A stretch of DNA of 64,000 nt. Origin: Streptomyces flavofungini (GTDB lineage: Bacteria > Actinomycetota > Actinomycetes > Streptomycetales > Streptomycetaceae). The position numbers and the translations under genes were made by a program. The DNA is taken from contig NZ_BMVR01000017.1 in NCBI RefSeq assembly GCF_014650815.1, forward strand, positions 124,001 to 188,000, written 5' to 3'. Of the stretch, positions 17,989-26,332 are shown piece after piece. The notes below the pieces were generated by a model. The model worked only from the letters and a program-made list of their open reading frames with translations, ran no database searches and had not been told where the DNA came from. The first letter of the stretch is position 1. Each line of letters opens with the position of its first letter.

Positions 17989-20295
17989 ATGACAACCGCA
18001 GCCAGTACGGGAGCCGGACCACAGCCCGCGGGCCTGATGGAAGGCGCCATCGCGACCGTCGCGGGCAACGGCGCGGCCGGGTTCATCTCCGACGGCGGAC
18101 CGGGCGCGCTGACCCGGGTCCATTACCCCTACGGCGTCGCCGTGGACAAGAACGGCAACCTCTTCATCGCCGACCGGAACAACCACCGGGTCCGCAAGGT
18201 CACGCCCAGCGGCCTCATCACCACCGTCGCGGGCGACGGCACCGCCGGGTACATCTCCGACGGCGGGCCCGCGGTCGCCACCCGGCTCCACTACCCGGGG
18301 GACGTGGCGGTGGACGACGCGGGCAACCTCTTCATCGCGGACACCTACAACCACCGGATCCGCAAGGTCACGCCCAACGGCCTCATCACCACCGTCGCGG
18401 GCACCGGCGAGGCCGGCTACGTCTCCGACGGCGGGCCCGCCATCGCCACCAAGCTCCACTACCCGCACGGGGTGGCCGTGAGCCGCAGCGGAAACGTGTA
18501 CATCGCGGACCAGCACAACCACCGCGTCCGCAAGGTCACCCCGAACGGGAACATCACCACCGTCGCGGGTAACGGCACCGCCGGATACGTGTCCGACGGC
18601 GGACCGGCGATCTCCACCCGGCTGTACCACCCCATAGCGGTGGCGGTGGACGGCGAAGAGAATCTGTACATCGCCGACCGGCACAACCACCGCGTCCGCA
18701 AGGTCACCCCGAACGGGAACATCACCACCGTCGCGGGGAACGGCACCGCCGGTTACGTCTCGGACGGCGGACCCGCGCTCGGCACTTCGCTGCACTACCC
18801 CTGGGGTCTGGCCCTCGACGAGGCGGGCAGCCTCTACATCGGTGACCAGCACAACCACCGGGTCCGCAAGGTCACCCCGGACGGCATCATCACCACCGTG
18901 GCAGGTAACGGCACCGCCGGTTACGTGGACGACGGCGGCCCTGCCGCGGGCACGCGCCTCTACCACCCCTTGGGCATCGCCCTTGACCGCGCCGGCCACC
19001 TCTACATCGCCGACCACTACAACCACCGCATCCGGGGCGTCACGGCCGTGGCCCAGATGACCCCGCCGCTCCCGCCCGCCGCCGACCTGTACGGCGAAGT
19101 CGTCAGCCCCTACCGGGTGCAGCGCGGCCAGGAGTTCGACCTCGGCGCGCGCATTCGCAACCGCGGCCCTCACCCCGCCGACGGCCAGTCGGTGACCGTG
19201 GTGCTCACGCTGGCCGACGGCCTGGTCGGCGGCCCCGGCACCACCGGCCGACGGCTCACCCGCACCTTCACCGGGCAGCAACTACCGCCCAACCAGGGCA
19301 CGCTGGACGGGGTGTTCCGCATCACCGCACCGGAGAGCACCCCGCCGGGCTCCTACACCTGCACCCTGGAGATCCAGTACGGCGGCGACCTCAACCTGAA
19401 GGACAACTCCTACACGCTCCCCGTCACCGTCGTCGTGCCCGCCCCCGTGGCGGACGAGACCGCGCTGACGATCTTCCAGGACACCGTCCCGGAGGTCGCC
19501 GCGGGCCAGCGCGCCGCCTTCAACGTGCGGTACACCGCACCCGCGGGGCAGCCGGTCAACCCCGGCACCATCGTCCAGCGCTACAGCGCCCCGACCGGTT
19601 TCACCTTCGTCGGCCAGCCCACGTACGCGTACTACGAGACCATCCACGGCGTCATCTCCGGCAACCTCGGCCACCGCGTCGAGGACGGCGGGCGGACCCT
19701 GGTCATCACCGCCAACCCGCACGTCAACACCACGACCAGCGACACCGGTTCGCTGATCTACACCATCCCGGTGCAGGCGCGCACGGACGCCTTGCCGGGG
19801 CAGTTCGACAACGGCTCGGCGAGCGTGGGACGGCACGTCCCCGTGCAGCTCTCCGGCAAGATCACCGGCGCCGCCCAGAACGAGACCGCGCTGCGCGTGG
19901 TGCAGGAGACGGTCCCCGGGGCGGCGCCGAACCAGAACACCACGTTCAACCTGGAGATCCGTTCGCTGGGCAACCAGCCGGTCAACCCCGGCACCATCGA
20001 GCAGCGCTTCACCGCCCCCACCGGCTTCGTGTTCACCGGCGGCGCCTCATACGGCTACTACTTCGCCCAGCCGTACGTCACCGGGAACCTGGACGCGCGC
20101 CTAGAGGACGGCGGACGCACCCTGGTCGTGTCCTCCAACCCGCACCTGAACACCGGCGCCACCGACAGGACCGCGCTGATTTACACCCTCGGCATCCGCG
20201 CCCTGCCGGACGCCAGGCCGGGCACGCAGTCGGACGACGGCCAGGCCGCCATCGGCCGCCTGACACCGGTGCCGCTGACCGCCCGGGTGCTGTGA
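17989..20295 (+). CDS. NHL-propeller / Ig-repeat protein, copy 4
   Basis: The product has 768 residues and starts MTTAASTGAGPQPAGLMEGA. GGGAG precedes the ATG at 17989, 20 bases after copy 3. The frame stays open far upstream through copy 3 in another phase, but that extension is a shadow. It has six NHL units (residues about 19-354) with many HNHRVRKVTPNG ends, the PPLPPAADLYGE linker, an Ig-like unit and two DETAL units. It matches copy 3 closely; differences cluster in the blade positions just before GVAVD and after IAD, consistent with a variable binding face. It lacks a signal peptide. It is the last gene of the operon, followed by a strong hairpin. Confidence 0.87.
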   Translation: MTTAASTGAGPQPAGLMEGAIATVAGNGAAGFISDGGPGALTRVHYPYGVAVDKNGNLFIADRNNHRVRKVTPSGLITTVAGDGTAGYISDGGPAVATRLHYPGDVAVDDAGNLFIADTYNHRIRKVTPNGLITTVAGTGEAGYVSDGGPAIATKLHYPHGVAVSRSGNVYIADQHNHRVRKVTPNGNITTVAGNGTAGYVSDGGPAISTRLYHPIAVAVDGEENLYIADRHNHRVRKVTPNGNITTVAGNGTAGYVSDGGPALGTSLHYPWGLALDEAGSLYIGDQHNHRVRKVTPDGIITTVAGNGTAGYVDDGGPAAGTRLYHPLGIALDRAGHLYIADHYNHRIRGVTAVAQMTPPLPPAADLYGEVVSPYRVQRGQEFDLGARIRNRGPHPADGQSVTVVLTLADGLVGGPGTTGRRLTRTFTGQQLPPNQGTLDGVFRITAPESTPPGSYTCTLEIQYGGDLNLKDNSYTLPVTVVVPAPVADETALTIFQDTVPEVAAGQRAAFNVRYTAPAGQPVNPGTIVQRYSAPTGFTFVGQPTYAYYETIHGVISGNLGHRVEDGGRTLVITANPHVNTTTSDTGSLIYTIPVQARTDALPGQFDNGSASVGRHVPVQLSGKITGAAQNETALRVVQETVPGAAPNQNTTFNLEIRSLGNQPVNPGTIEQRFTAPTGFVFTGGASYGYYFAQPYVTGNLDARLEDGGRTLVVSSNPHLNTGATDRTALIYTLGIRALPDARPGTQSDDGQAAIGRLTPVPLTARVL
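18043..19050 (+). repeat. Six tandem 168-bp NHL repeats (copy 4)
   Basis: Six in-frame units of about 168 bases encode the propeller of copy 4 and are closely related to those of copy 3. Short identical runs such as the codons for NHRVRKVTPNG recur in most units. Confidence 0.75.
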
Positions 20296-20324
20296 CACGG
20301 CGAGGGCTCTTGATGAGGTGAACC

Positions 20325-20367
20325 GCCGCCGCTCCGGCCCGAGTTCCGCTCGGACCGGAGCGGCGGC
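20325..20367. terminator. Bidirectional hairpin terminator
   Basis: A 19-base stem (gccgccgctccgg.ccgag, one mismatch) with a TTCCG loop lies between the end of the NHL operon and the convergent LysR gene. It has no U-tract, as is common in Streptomyces, and can serve both strands. Confidence 0.75.
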
Positions 20368-20415
20368 CCGTCGGGCGCCGTCGTCGAGCCTGGTCTCACC
20401 GCGGAGACCTGTACG

Positions 20416-21383
20416 TCAACCGAGCGGCCTGCCGGTCGTGTCCGGTTGCGGCAGCTCCTCGGGGGCGTGGGGAGCGCTGCGTATCGGGTGGGCGATCTCG
20501 TTCACGATGTCCAGGAACGGGCCGGTCAGGGGGTTCGTTCCCGCGGTGGGCCACATGAGTCCGTACTCGATGGGCGGGGCGTCGTGGAACGGTACGAAGA
20601 CCATGCCGGGCCGCTGGTGGAAGTTCTCGGCCCGCAGCGAGACCGTGCTGACGCCGACGCCGTTGGCGATGTGCACGAGGACCTCGGGCCAGAAGTTGGT
20701 CGCCGGGCCCTGCGGGATCCTGCGGCCGGATGGGGTCTCGCGGGGGAAGTAGCGGTCCATCCAGTAGCGAGGTATGTGCGCGTCGTTGAGGGTGACCAGG
20801 GTGGTGTCGGCAAGGTCCTCGAGCGACACCGAGTCCCGTCGTGCGAAGGAGTGGTCCGCCGGCACCATGAGCGCCCTCGGCTCCTTGAAGAGCAGTGGTC
20901 CGGTGGTGATGTCCGGTTCGCGGATGGGGAATTCGGTGAGCTGGAGGTCGATGGTGCCCGCCCGCATCCCTCCGAGCGGGTCGCACAACTGCACTTCCAC
21001 GATCTCGACGTCGCAGTGCGGGTGGCGCACGCGGAACCGGTCCGCCGCCTGGACCATGACGTTTCCGCACCACGGCCCGGACCAGCCGACCCGTACGACC
21101 CCTCTGACGGCCCCCCCCCGCGGCTCACCGCGATGGCCTGTGCGAGCCCGGCAGTGATCTGCTCGTACGCGGGCAGCAGGTCGTCCCGCAGTTGACGTCC
21201 GACCTCGGTGAGGGTCACTTTGCGGCTGTTGCGCTCGAAGAGCGGGGCACCGATGCGGCGTTCCAGCTTCTGGATGGTCTGGCTGACCCGGCCTGTCGTC
21301 ACATGCAGACGCTCGGCCGTACGCCCGAAGTGCAGCTCCTCGGCCAGCGTCAGGAACGCTTCCAGCTCCAGTCGCTCCAGCAT
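20416..21383 (-). pseudogene. LysR-family regulator, frameshifted in a G9 tract
   Basis: The first part, from ATG 21383, encodes a LysR HTH: LEAFLTLAEELHFGRTAERLHVTTGRVSQTIQKLE. The effector domain is in another frame: VVRVGWSGPWCGNVMVQAADRFRVRHPHCDVEI through to PQPDTTGRPLG. The frames meet at nine consecutive C on the plus strand (21111-21119). Seven or ten would restore one continuous protein of about 320 residues. All other family features look intact, so this is a fresh frameshift, a phase-variable tract or a sequencing error at a homopolymer. As written, the product is truncated shortly after the HTH domain. The HTH may regulate the divergent DHFR-like gene at 21569. Confidence 0.8.
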
Positions 21384-21568
21384 CTCCACCCCCGTGCTTG
21401 GTGCCGCCCCCCAGCGTTTAGCACCGCTCAACGGAGCATGCCACTCTCCGATCTTGTTGGCTCATCCATGGATCACGCACTCTGATGGTGCCGCGTTCAA
21501 CAGGCCTTCCTCCTCGCCAGGACTGTGCCGGACGCCGGTGTCCCGTCGCCTCGATCGGAGCCCCGCAC

Positions 21569-22114
21569 ATGAGCAAAGTCGTCGTCCTGATGCACGTCCT
21601 TCTCGACGGCGTGGTCGCGAACCCGTCCTGGGCCCGGCCGTTCCGGTACGACGAGCACGAGAAGTACCAGCTCGGCCAGATCGCCGCGAGCCGGGCGCTG
21701 CTGCTGGGGCGGGTGACCTTCCAGGAGATGGCCGCGGCCTGGCCCTTACGGGACGCGGCCGAGGAGTACACCAGGCTGGTGGACGCCGCGCCGAAGTACG
21801 TGGTGTCCACGACCCTTGACCACGTGCCGTGGAACGGCGTGCTGATCCCCGGCCGACTGGCCGAGCACGTCGCGAAGCTGCGGCGCGAACCGGGCCAGGA
21901 CCTGCTGGTGCTGGGCGGGGCCGAACTCGTCGGGCAGTTGGTCCGGCTCGGCCTGGTCGACGTGCTCAAGCTGTGCGTCCATCCGGGGACCGCGGGTACC
22001 GGGCGGCGCCTGTTCCCGCAGGGCGGTGCCCCGAGCACGTGGAAACTCACCGGTACGTCGATGTTCCCCTCCGGCGCTGTCGTCCTGGAGTACCAGGCAC
22101 CGGCACAGGTCTGA
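21569..22114 (+). CDS. Dihydrofolate reductase-family (RibD C-terminal-like) protein
   Basis: The product has 181 residues and starts MSKVVVLMHVLLDGVVANPSW. The ATG at 21569 follows CGGAG. Family landmarks are the N-terminal strand and LDGVVA, ALLLGRVTFQEMAAAWP (NADPH-site helix), YVVSTTLDHVPWNG, LLVLGGAELVGQLVRLGLVDVLKLCVHP and GRRLFPQG. These are short stand-alone RibD-C/DHFR-like reductases that bind NADPH; the substrates are unknown and classical folate reduction is not implied. The gene is divergent from the frameshifted LysR gene and upstream of a second member of the family. Confidence 0.85.
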   Translation: MSKVVVLMHVLLDGVVANPSWARPFRYDEHEKYQLGQIAASRALLLGRVTFQEMAAAWPLRDAAEEYTRLVDAAPKYVVSTTLDHVPWNGVLIPGRLAEHVAKLRREPGQDLLVLGGAELVGQLVRLGLVDVLKLCVHPGTAGTGRRLFPQGGAPSTWKLTGTSMFPSGAVVLEYQAPAQV

Positions 22115-22213
22115 CCGCCCCCCCGTGCCGCAGCGGGGCCGGCGCCGCTGCCCACCGCGTCGGGCCCCCACCTCGCACCACTCGACCATCACACCCATGA
22201 AAGGGGCTTCGCC

Positions 22214-22345
22214 ATGCGCAAGCGGAAGCCTCAGATCCGCACGACCGCCGACGGCCACCCTCCTCGACCGCGAACTGATCGACGAGGTCCACCTGTTGGT
22301 CAACACCTCGGCGATCGGCGCGGGCCGGCACCCGCGGCTCCCAGT
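22214..22345 (+). pseudogene. Remnant of a third DHFR-like gene
   Basis: An AAAGGGG and ATG at 22214 open with MRK, as in many DHFR-like genes. A shifted frame then encodes TLLDRELIDEVHLLVNTSAIGAGRHP (about 22257-22335). That matches the late family motif in which the helix (G)LIDE is followed by VHLLVNP.AIGAG. The middle of the gene is missing. It looks like an internally deleted copy between the two intact paralogues. Confidence 0.55.
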
Positions 22346-22399
22346 ACCCCGCTTCGCGGCACTCCGCACGAAGCCCACCCACAGGAAAGCGAGTCACTC

Positions 22400-23011
22400 A
22401 TGCGTATCACCATCGGCGAGTTCATCAGCCTCGACGGCGTCGTACAGGCCCCGGGCCAGCCGGACGAGGACAGCGACGGCGGCTTCGCCCACGGCGGCTG
22501 GTCCCATCCGTTCTTCGACCCGGAGGTGATGGGCTCCGCCCTGGCCGACTGGTCCAAGAGCACCGAGGCCATGCTCTACGGGCGCCGCACCTGGCAGGTC
22601 ATGGCCGCGGCCTGGCCCGGCCGGGCGGGCGACCCGTTCGCCGATCACATGAACAGCGTCGCCAAGTACGTCGTGTCCAGCACCCTCGGTGAGGACGACG
22701 TGACGGCCTGGAACAACTCCAGAATCATCCCGGGCGACCAGGCCGTCGACCGGATCAAGAAGCTGCGCGAGGCCGAAGGCGGTGACCTGGCCGTGCTGGG
22801 CAGCGCGTCGCTGTCCCGGACCCTGCTGGCCGAGGGCCTGGTCGACGAGCTCCGGCTCATGATCCTGCCGGTGCTCCTCGGCGGCGGGAAGTCGATATAC
22901 CCGGTGGATGGCGTCCTGCGCTCCTTCGAGCTGGTCTCCACGGTCACCAGCGGCACCGGCGTGCACGTGTGCACCTACCGGCCCAAGGCCCCGACGGCCA
23001 CCGCCGCGTAG
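22400..23011 (+). CDS. Dihydrofolate reductase-family protein
   Basis: The product has 203 residues and starts MRITIGEFISLDGVVQAPGQ. The ATG at 22400 has AGGAAAG 10 bases upstream; the longer in-frame extension to 22214 runs through the remnant and is not used. Motifs: SLDGVVQAPG, EAMLYGRRTWQVMAAAWPGR (cofactor loop), KYVVSSTLGEDDVTAWNNS, DLAVLGSASLSRTLLAEGLVDELRLMILPVLLGGGKSIY. It is longer than its neighbour and carries an insert DEDSDGGFAHGGWSHPFF typical of one Streptomyces subgroup. It is probably an NADPH-dependent reductase of unknown substrate. A strong hairpin lies 43 bases after the stop. Confidence 0.87.
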   Translation: MRITIGEFISLDGVVQAPGQPDEDSDGGFAHGGWSHPFFDPEVMGSALADWSKSTEAMLYGRRTWQVMAAAWPGRAGDPFADHMNSVAKYVVSSTLGEDDVTAWNNSRIIPGDQAVDRIKKLREAEGGDLAVLGSASLSRTLLAEGLVDELRLMILPVLLGGGKSIYPVDGVLRSFELVSTVTSGTGVHVCTYRPKAPTATAA

Positions 23012-23053
23012 CCGACGCGCGGCACCCACCACGGTGCCTTCGGGCCTCTTTCC

Positions 23054-23089
23054 GTGCGGCGGTCGGCGCAGCTACACCGACCGCCGCAC
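23054..23089 (+). terminator. Hairpin terminator
   Basis: A perfect 13-base stem (gtgcggcggtcgg / ccgaccgccgcac) with a 10-base loop follows the second DHFR-like gene. No U-tract. Confidence 0.75.
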
Positions 23090-23229
23090 ACCGGCCGAGC
23101 GCCCCGGGCCGTGGTGGCCCTGAGGTTCACCGAGAACGTGAAAATGCCTCGGACTCCGATGAGTTCACCGTCGGCCGAGGGTCTGTCCTTGTGTCCGTCA
23201 AACGTTGAATGATGAAAGGAGCTCTCCTG

Positions 23230-24660
23230 ATGATCCTGATGAGGAGACGAGGGGGGAGCGTCGTCGTGACTGCCGCACTGGTGGCGGGCTCGATGTTCGG
23301 GACCGGCACCGCGGTGGCCACCGAAGCGGCCGACACCGTCGGCGAGCGTCGGTCGTACACCGGGGAGATCGACGGGGCGAAGTACCGCGTGGAGGTCCCG
23401 AAGCGCTGGAACGGGACGCTGCTGCTGTACAGCCACGGCTACTATCCCGCGGGCTGGGGTCCGGAGAAGATCGCCCTGACCAATAGCGAAGAGGCTGAAA
23501 AGGCCCTGCTGGCAAAGGGGTTCGCCCTGGCGGCGTCCGACTACAAGGGCACGCACGGGTACGCGGTGGCGGATGCGCTGACCGACCAGCTCGCGCTGCG
23601 GGACTGGTTCGACCAGAACGTCGGTCGGCCCAGGCGCACCATCAGCACCGGCCAGTCGATGGGCGGGACCGTCGCCACCTTGCTGGGGGAGCGGCACCCG
23701 GGCCGGTTCGACGGCGTACTGGCGATGTGCGCGGAGTACGACGGCAACGGGACCTGGAACACCACGCTGGACATGACCTACGCGCTCAAGACGCTCTTGG
23801 TGCCCGCAGCGGACCAGGACATCGACCTGGTGCGGCCACGCGATCCAGAGCGCAGCGTCAAGGTTCTCGTGGCGGCGATCGACCGCGCCCTGGAGACCGA
23901 GCACGGCAGGGCGCGCCTCGCCCTCGTCGGCGCGCTGGGCAACATCCCCGGGTGGTACTCCGCGCACGAGGCGCGGCCGACGAAGACCGCGGACCGCGTG
24001 CGGGCGCAGGCGCAGTGGCTGCGCAACGCGTACGTCGCGGGCACCGGCCCGCTCGGCCGGATCGACTTGGAGCGCCGGGCAGGCGGCAACCCGTCCTCCA
24101 ACACAGGCGTCGACTACCGGCGGCAGCTCGCCGGTTCGGCGCAGAAGGACCTGGTCCGCAAGGCGTACCGTGCCGCTGGGTCGCCCGGCGCCGCCCTGGC
24201 CGCCGATGTGGCCAAACTGAACACCGGTACCCGGATCACGGCGGACAGGAGGGCCGTCGACTACATGAAGCGGTACACCATCGCGCGTGGGACGACTCCG
24301 CAGCCCGTGGTGACGCTCCACAACACCCAGGACGGCGGCGCGGTCTCCGACCAGACCGGCTGGTACGCCGACCAGGTCCGCCGCAACGGCGAGCCGGGCA
24401 GCCTGCGCCAGATGTACGTGAACCGAGGCTCGCACTGCGCGTTCAGCGCGGCCGACGAGATCACCGCATTGGAGGCCCTGCTGGCCAAGGCCGACACCGA
24501 CCGCTGGCCCAGCACCGACCCGCGGACACTGAACCGGTCCGTCGGCCGCTATCAGCCGGAGCTGCAGCAGGTCCTTGACTTGGCGACGTTCGAGAAGAAG
24601 ACCGTGCCGCCCGCCTTCACCCGGTTCACCCCCGCCCGCTTCCCCCGTCCCTCCCGCTGA
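23230..24660 (+). CDS. Secreted alpha/beta hydrolase
   Basis: The product has 476 residues. AAAGGAG at 23215-23221 points to the ATG at 23230 rather than the earlier ones at 23209 and 23212. The N-terminus MILMRRRGGSVVVTAALVAG is a signal peptide with likely cleavage after AVA near residue 35. The mature enzyme has the oxyanion strand LLLYSHGYYP, nucleophile motif GQSMGG, an acidic residue region TLHNTQDGG and a late histidine in GSHCAF, giving a plausible Ser/Asp/His triad. The cap region between them is large (about 200 residues). Substrate unknown; a secreted esterase, peptidase or lipase-like role is possible. Confidence 0.82.
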   Translation: MILMRRRGGSVVVTAALVAGSMFGTGTAVATEAADTVGERRSYTGEIDGAKYRVEVPKRWNGTLLLYSHGYYPAGWGPEKIALTNSEEAEKALLAKGFALAASDYKGTHGYAVADALTDQLALRDWFDQNVGRPRRTISTGQSMGGTVATLLGERHPGRFDGVLAMCAEYDGNGTWNTTLDMTYALKTLLVPAADQDIDLVRPRDPERSVKVLVAAIDRALETEHGRARLALVGALGNIPGWYSAHEARPTKTADRVRAQAQWLRNAYVAGTGPLGRIDLERRAGGNPSSNTGVDYRRQLAGSAQKDLVRKAYRAAGSPGAALAADVAKLNTGTRITADRRAVDYMKRYTIARGTTPQPVVTLHNTQDGGAVSDQTGWYADQVRRNGEPGSLRQMYVNRGSHCAFSAADEITALEALLAKADTDRWPSTDPRTLNRSVGRYQPELQQVLDLATFEKKTVPPAFTRFTPARFPRPSR

Positions 24661-24689
24661 CGGCACCACCCGGCCCCGGGCCGCCACCG

Positions 24690-24824
24690 TCCGGCAGGCG
24701 TACGTCCAGGACCGCCACCTCGGGACGGAGCGCGGGACCCCCGTACCAGCGCGGGTCGGCTGGACCGAGTCGGACGACCTCGTGGTCGTTCAGCAGGAGG
24801 ACGCGGAGCGGGAGACGGTTGCGG
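24690..24824 (-). pseudogene. Response-regulator receiver remnant
   Basis: Immediately downstream of the cyclic-nucleotide-binding gene, a minus-strand frame encodes RVLLLNDHEVVRLG and then RPEVAVLDVRLPDG. These are the beta-1/acidic-pocket and phospho-Asp regions of a NarL-type receiver. The roughly 30 residues normally between them are replaced by a shorter Pro/Trp-rich stretch, and no DNA-binding domain follows. It appears to be a deleted copy of a NarL/DosR-type regulator. Confidence 0.55.
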
Positions 24825-25289
24825 TCACAGGGTGCTGCCGCTGCCGTACGGGGCGTACAGGTCGAGGAGTCGGGTGCGGGTCGCGTGCAGTCGGTGGGCG
24901 ACGATGCCGCCCACCCACTGGGCGACGTGCCGACCGAAGGCGGGGTCCTCTTGGCACAGTGTTCGCACCGTGGAGGCGTCGAACTCGTAGGCTCGCACTG
25001 GAGCTGTCGCCTCGCCGCCCAGGTGCCAGACGTGTGGGGTGAACAGCCAGGACCAGCCGATGAGCTGGCCGTGTCCGAGGGTCTCGATGGCGGCGGCCCG
25101 GCGGCCCGGAACGGACAGGTCCAGTGCGACCGTACCGGTACGGACGATCCAGAACCGGTCGGCGTGCCCGCCTTCCTCGAAGAGCCGTGCGCCCTGGGGG
25201 AACGACACTTCACGGGCGGTGTCCATCAGCCGCCGCTGGTCGGTGGCGGGCAGTGACTTCAGCGTGCTCGGCATGGGGGAGAAGGTCAT
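24825..25289 (-). CDS. Single-domain cyclic-nucleotide-binding (Crp/Fnr-like) protein
   Basis: The product has 154 residues and starts MTFSPMPSTLKSLPATDQRRL. The ATG at 25289 follows GGAGG at 7 bases. It is one cNMP-binding beta-roll: FPQGARLFEEGGHADRFWIVRTGTVALDL, then ETLGHGQLIGWSWLFTPHVW, and a C-terminal helix. The DNA-binding helix-turn-helix of true Crp/Fnr proteins is missing, and the length confirms this. It could sense a nucleotide or redox ligand and act through a partner protein. A receiver-domain remnant lies directly after it, hinting at a lost regulatory pair. Confidence 0.8.
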   Translation of the reverse strand: MTFSPMPSTLKSLPATDQRRLMDTAREVSFPQGARLFEEGGHADRFWIVRTGTVALDLSVPGRRAAAIETLGHGQLIGWSWLFTPHVWHLGGEATAPVRAYEFDASTVRTLCQEDPAFGRHVAQWVGGIVAHRLHATRTRLLDLYAPYGSGSTL

Positions 25290-25483
25290 GGCGTGCCTCC
25301 AGGAGGGTGTGAGCACTCGCCACTTCCATGATGTTCCCGGGCGGCCGCGCACTCCAAGGGTCTTTCGGCTCTGCTACCGGGTCCCTTGGGCTGCCGGGCC
25401 GGTGGCGACATCGCTGGACTCACCGGCTGCTGCCCCCATGGCTCTGTAACCTGCCCAGGCAGCAGCCCATGCGACAGCAACAG

Positions 25484-25900
25484 TCAGTGATTGCCGCCAG
25501 GGCCGTCACCACCGTGTGGCACCCGAGCCTGGCCACCGGTGAGGTGCTGGTCAAGCGCCTCGCCGAGCGTGTGAGCGGGGCGGAAGGTGTCGGTGAGCCG
25601 AGCCAGGCGCAGCAGGCGCAGGGCCTGGGGGTGGTGGCAGATCAGTTTGAGGTCCCCGTGACGGCTGCTGACGCGGCGGTGAACGCGGCAGAGCAGGCTC
25701 AGACCGGAGCAGTCGATGAAGGTGATCTGCGTGAGGTCGAGAACGACCAGCGGCTCGGGTCGGCTGGTCGCCGCGTCCAGCGCCGGGGTGATGGCGATGG
25801 TGGCGGCGATGTCGATTTCACCGTGGAGCTCAAGGACGGTGCGTCCCTGGACGCGGTACGTGGACAGGTGCCGACGGGAGGGTTGGGTGCCCTGGAACAT
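25484..25900 (-). CDS. STAS-domain anti-sigma-factor antagonist
   Basis: The product has 138 residues and starts MFQGTQPSRRHLSTYRVQGR. The ATG at 25900 follows GAGGCGGC. The STAS fold is seen as RTVLELHGEIDIAATIAI, PLVVLDLTQITFIDCSGLSLL and the C-terminal LRLLRLARLTDTF. The DCSGL motif carries the serine that is phosphorylated by RsbW/SpoIIAB-type kinases in this family. It probably binds an anti-sigma factor to release a stress sigma factor, in the cytoplasm. No kinase partner is recognisable beside it, although the plus-strand gene at 26333 may be a degenerate one. Confidence 0.87.
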   Translation of the reverse strand: MFQGTQPSRRHLSTYRVQGRTVLELHGEIDIAATIAITPALDAATSRPEPLVVLDLTQITFIDCSGLSLLCRVHRRVSSRHGDLKLICHHPQALRLLRLARLTDTFRPAHTLGEALDQHLTGGQARVPHGGDGPGGNH

Positions 25901-26332
25901 GTGGTGCCGCCTCGGTGCGGTCCGCCGCCTCGTGGTCGGCGGGGGGTGGAAACACAGAGCGGGGTCACCGAGGTCCGGGGCGACCGGGGGAGAGCACGTT
26001 GAGCAAAGACGCGCAGGAGTGCACGCAGACGTGGGGGAGTTGACGGGCCCAGGAGCGATGGTCTGTTGGTTTGATTCCCCCATTGGTATGAGGTCAACGT
26101 GTCCTCCCGTCGTATGTCTGTACCGGATTCACCGGACCTTCTGGCCGATTCCGAGATCCGCCACGTGGACGGCGAGCGGCGGCCTCGCGCTCACCTCGGG
26201 GAGCGGAGTAGCGTGTGCCAGGCCCCCAGCCCTCGGGCGTCCAGGTACGCGCGGGACTGCAGGGAGCGAACTTGGCCCCGCCCGCTGCAGTCCCGCCATT
26301 TCCGTGTTTCATGGGCGCTTGCGGAGACGCCA
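25901..26332. other. Divergent intergenic region
   Basis: About 430 bases separate the STAS gene and the plus-strand gene at 26333. Open frames cross it on both strands, but without ribosome binding sites or recognisable domains. It should contain both promoters. Confidence 0.4.

Noticed and set aside
15716..19050. Regular 168-base repeats considered as a CRISPR or satellite array
   Set aside because: The repeats are in frame, encode NHL blades and have no unrelated spacers.
10931..20000. Very long open frames on the minus strand (up to about 900 codons) opposite the NHL genes
   Set aside because: They mirror the repeats of the plus-strand genes, have low-complexity Gly/Val/Arg/Asp composition, no ribosome binding sites and no domains; they result from high third-position GC.
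23209..23229. Earlier ATG codons of the secreted hydrolase
   Set aside because: They lie at or before the AAAGGAG that serves the ATG at 23230, which also gives a proper signal peptide.
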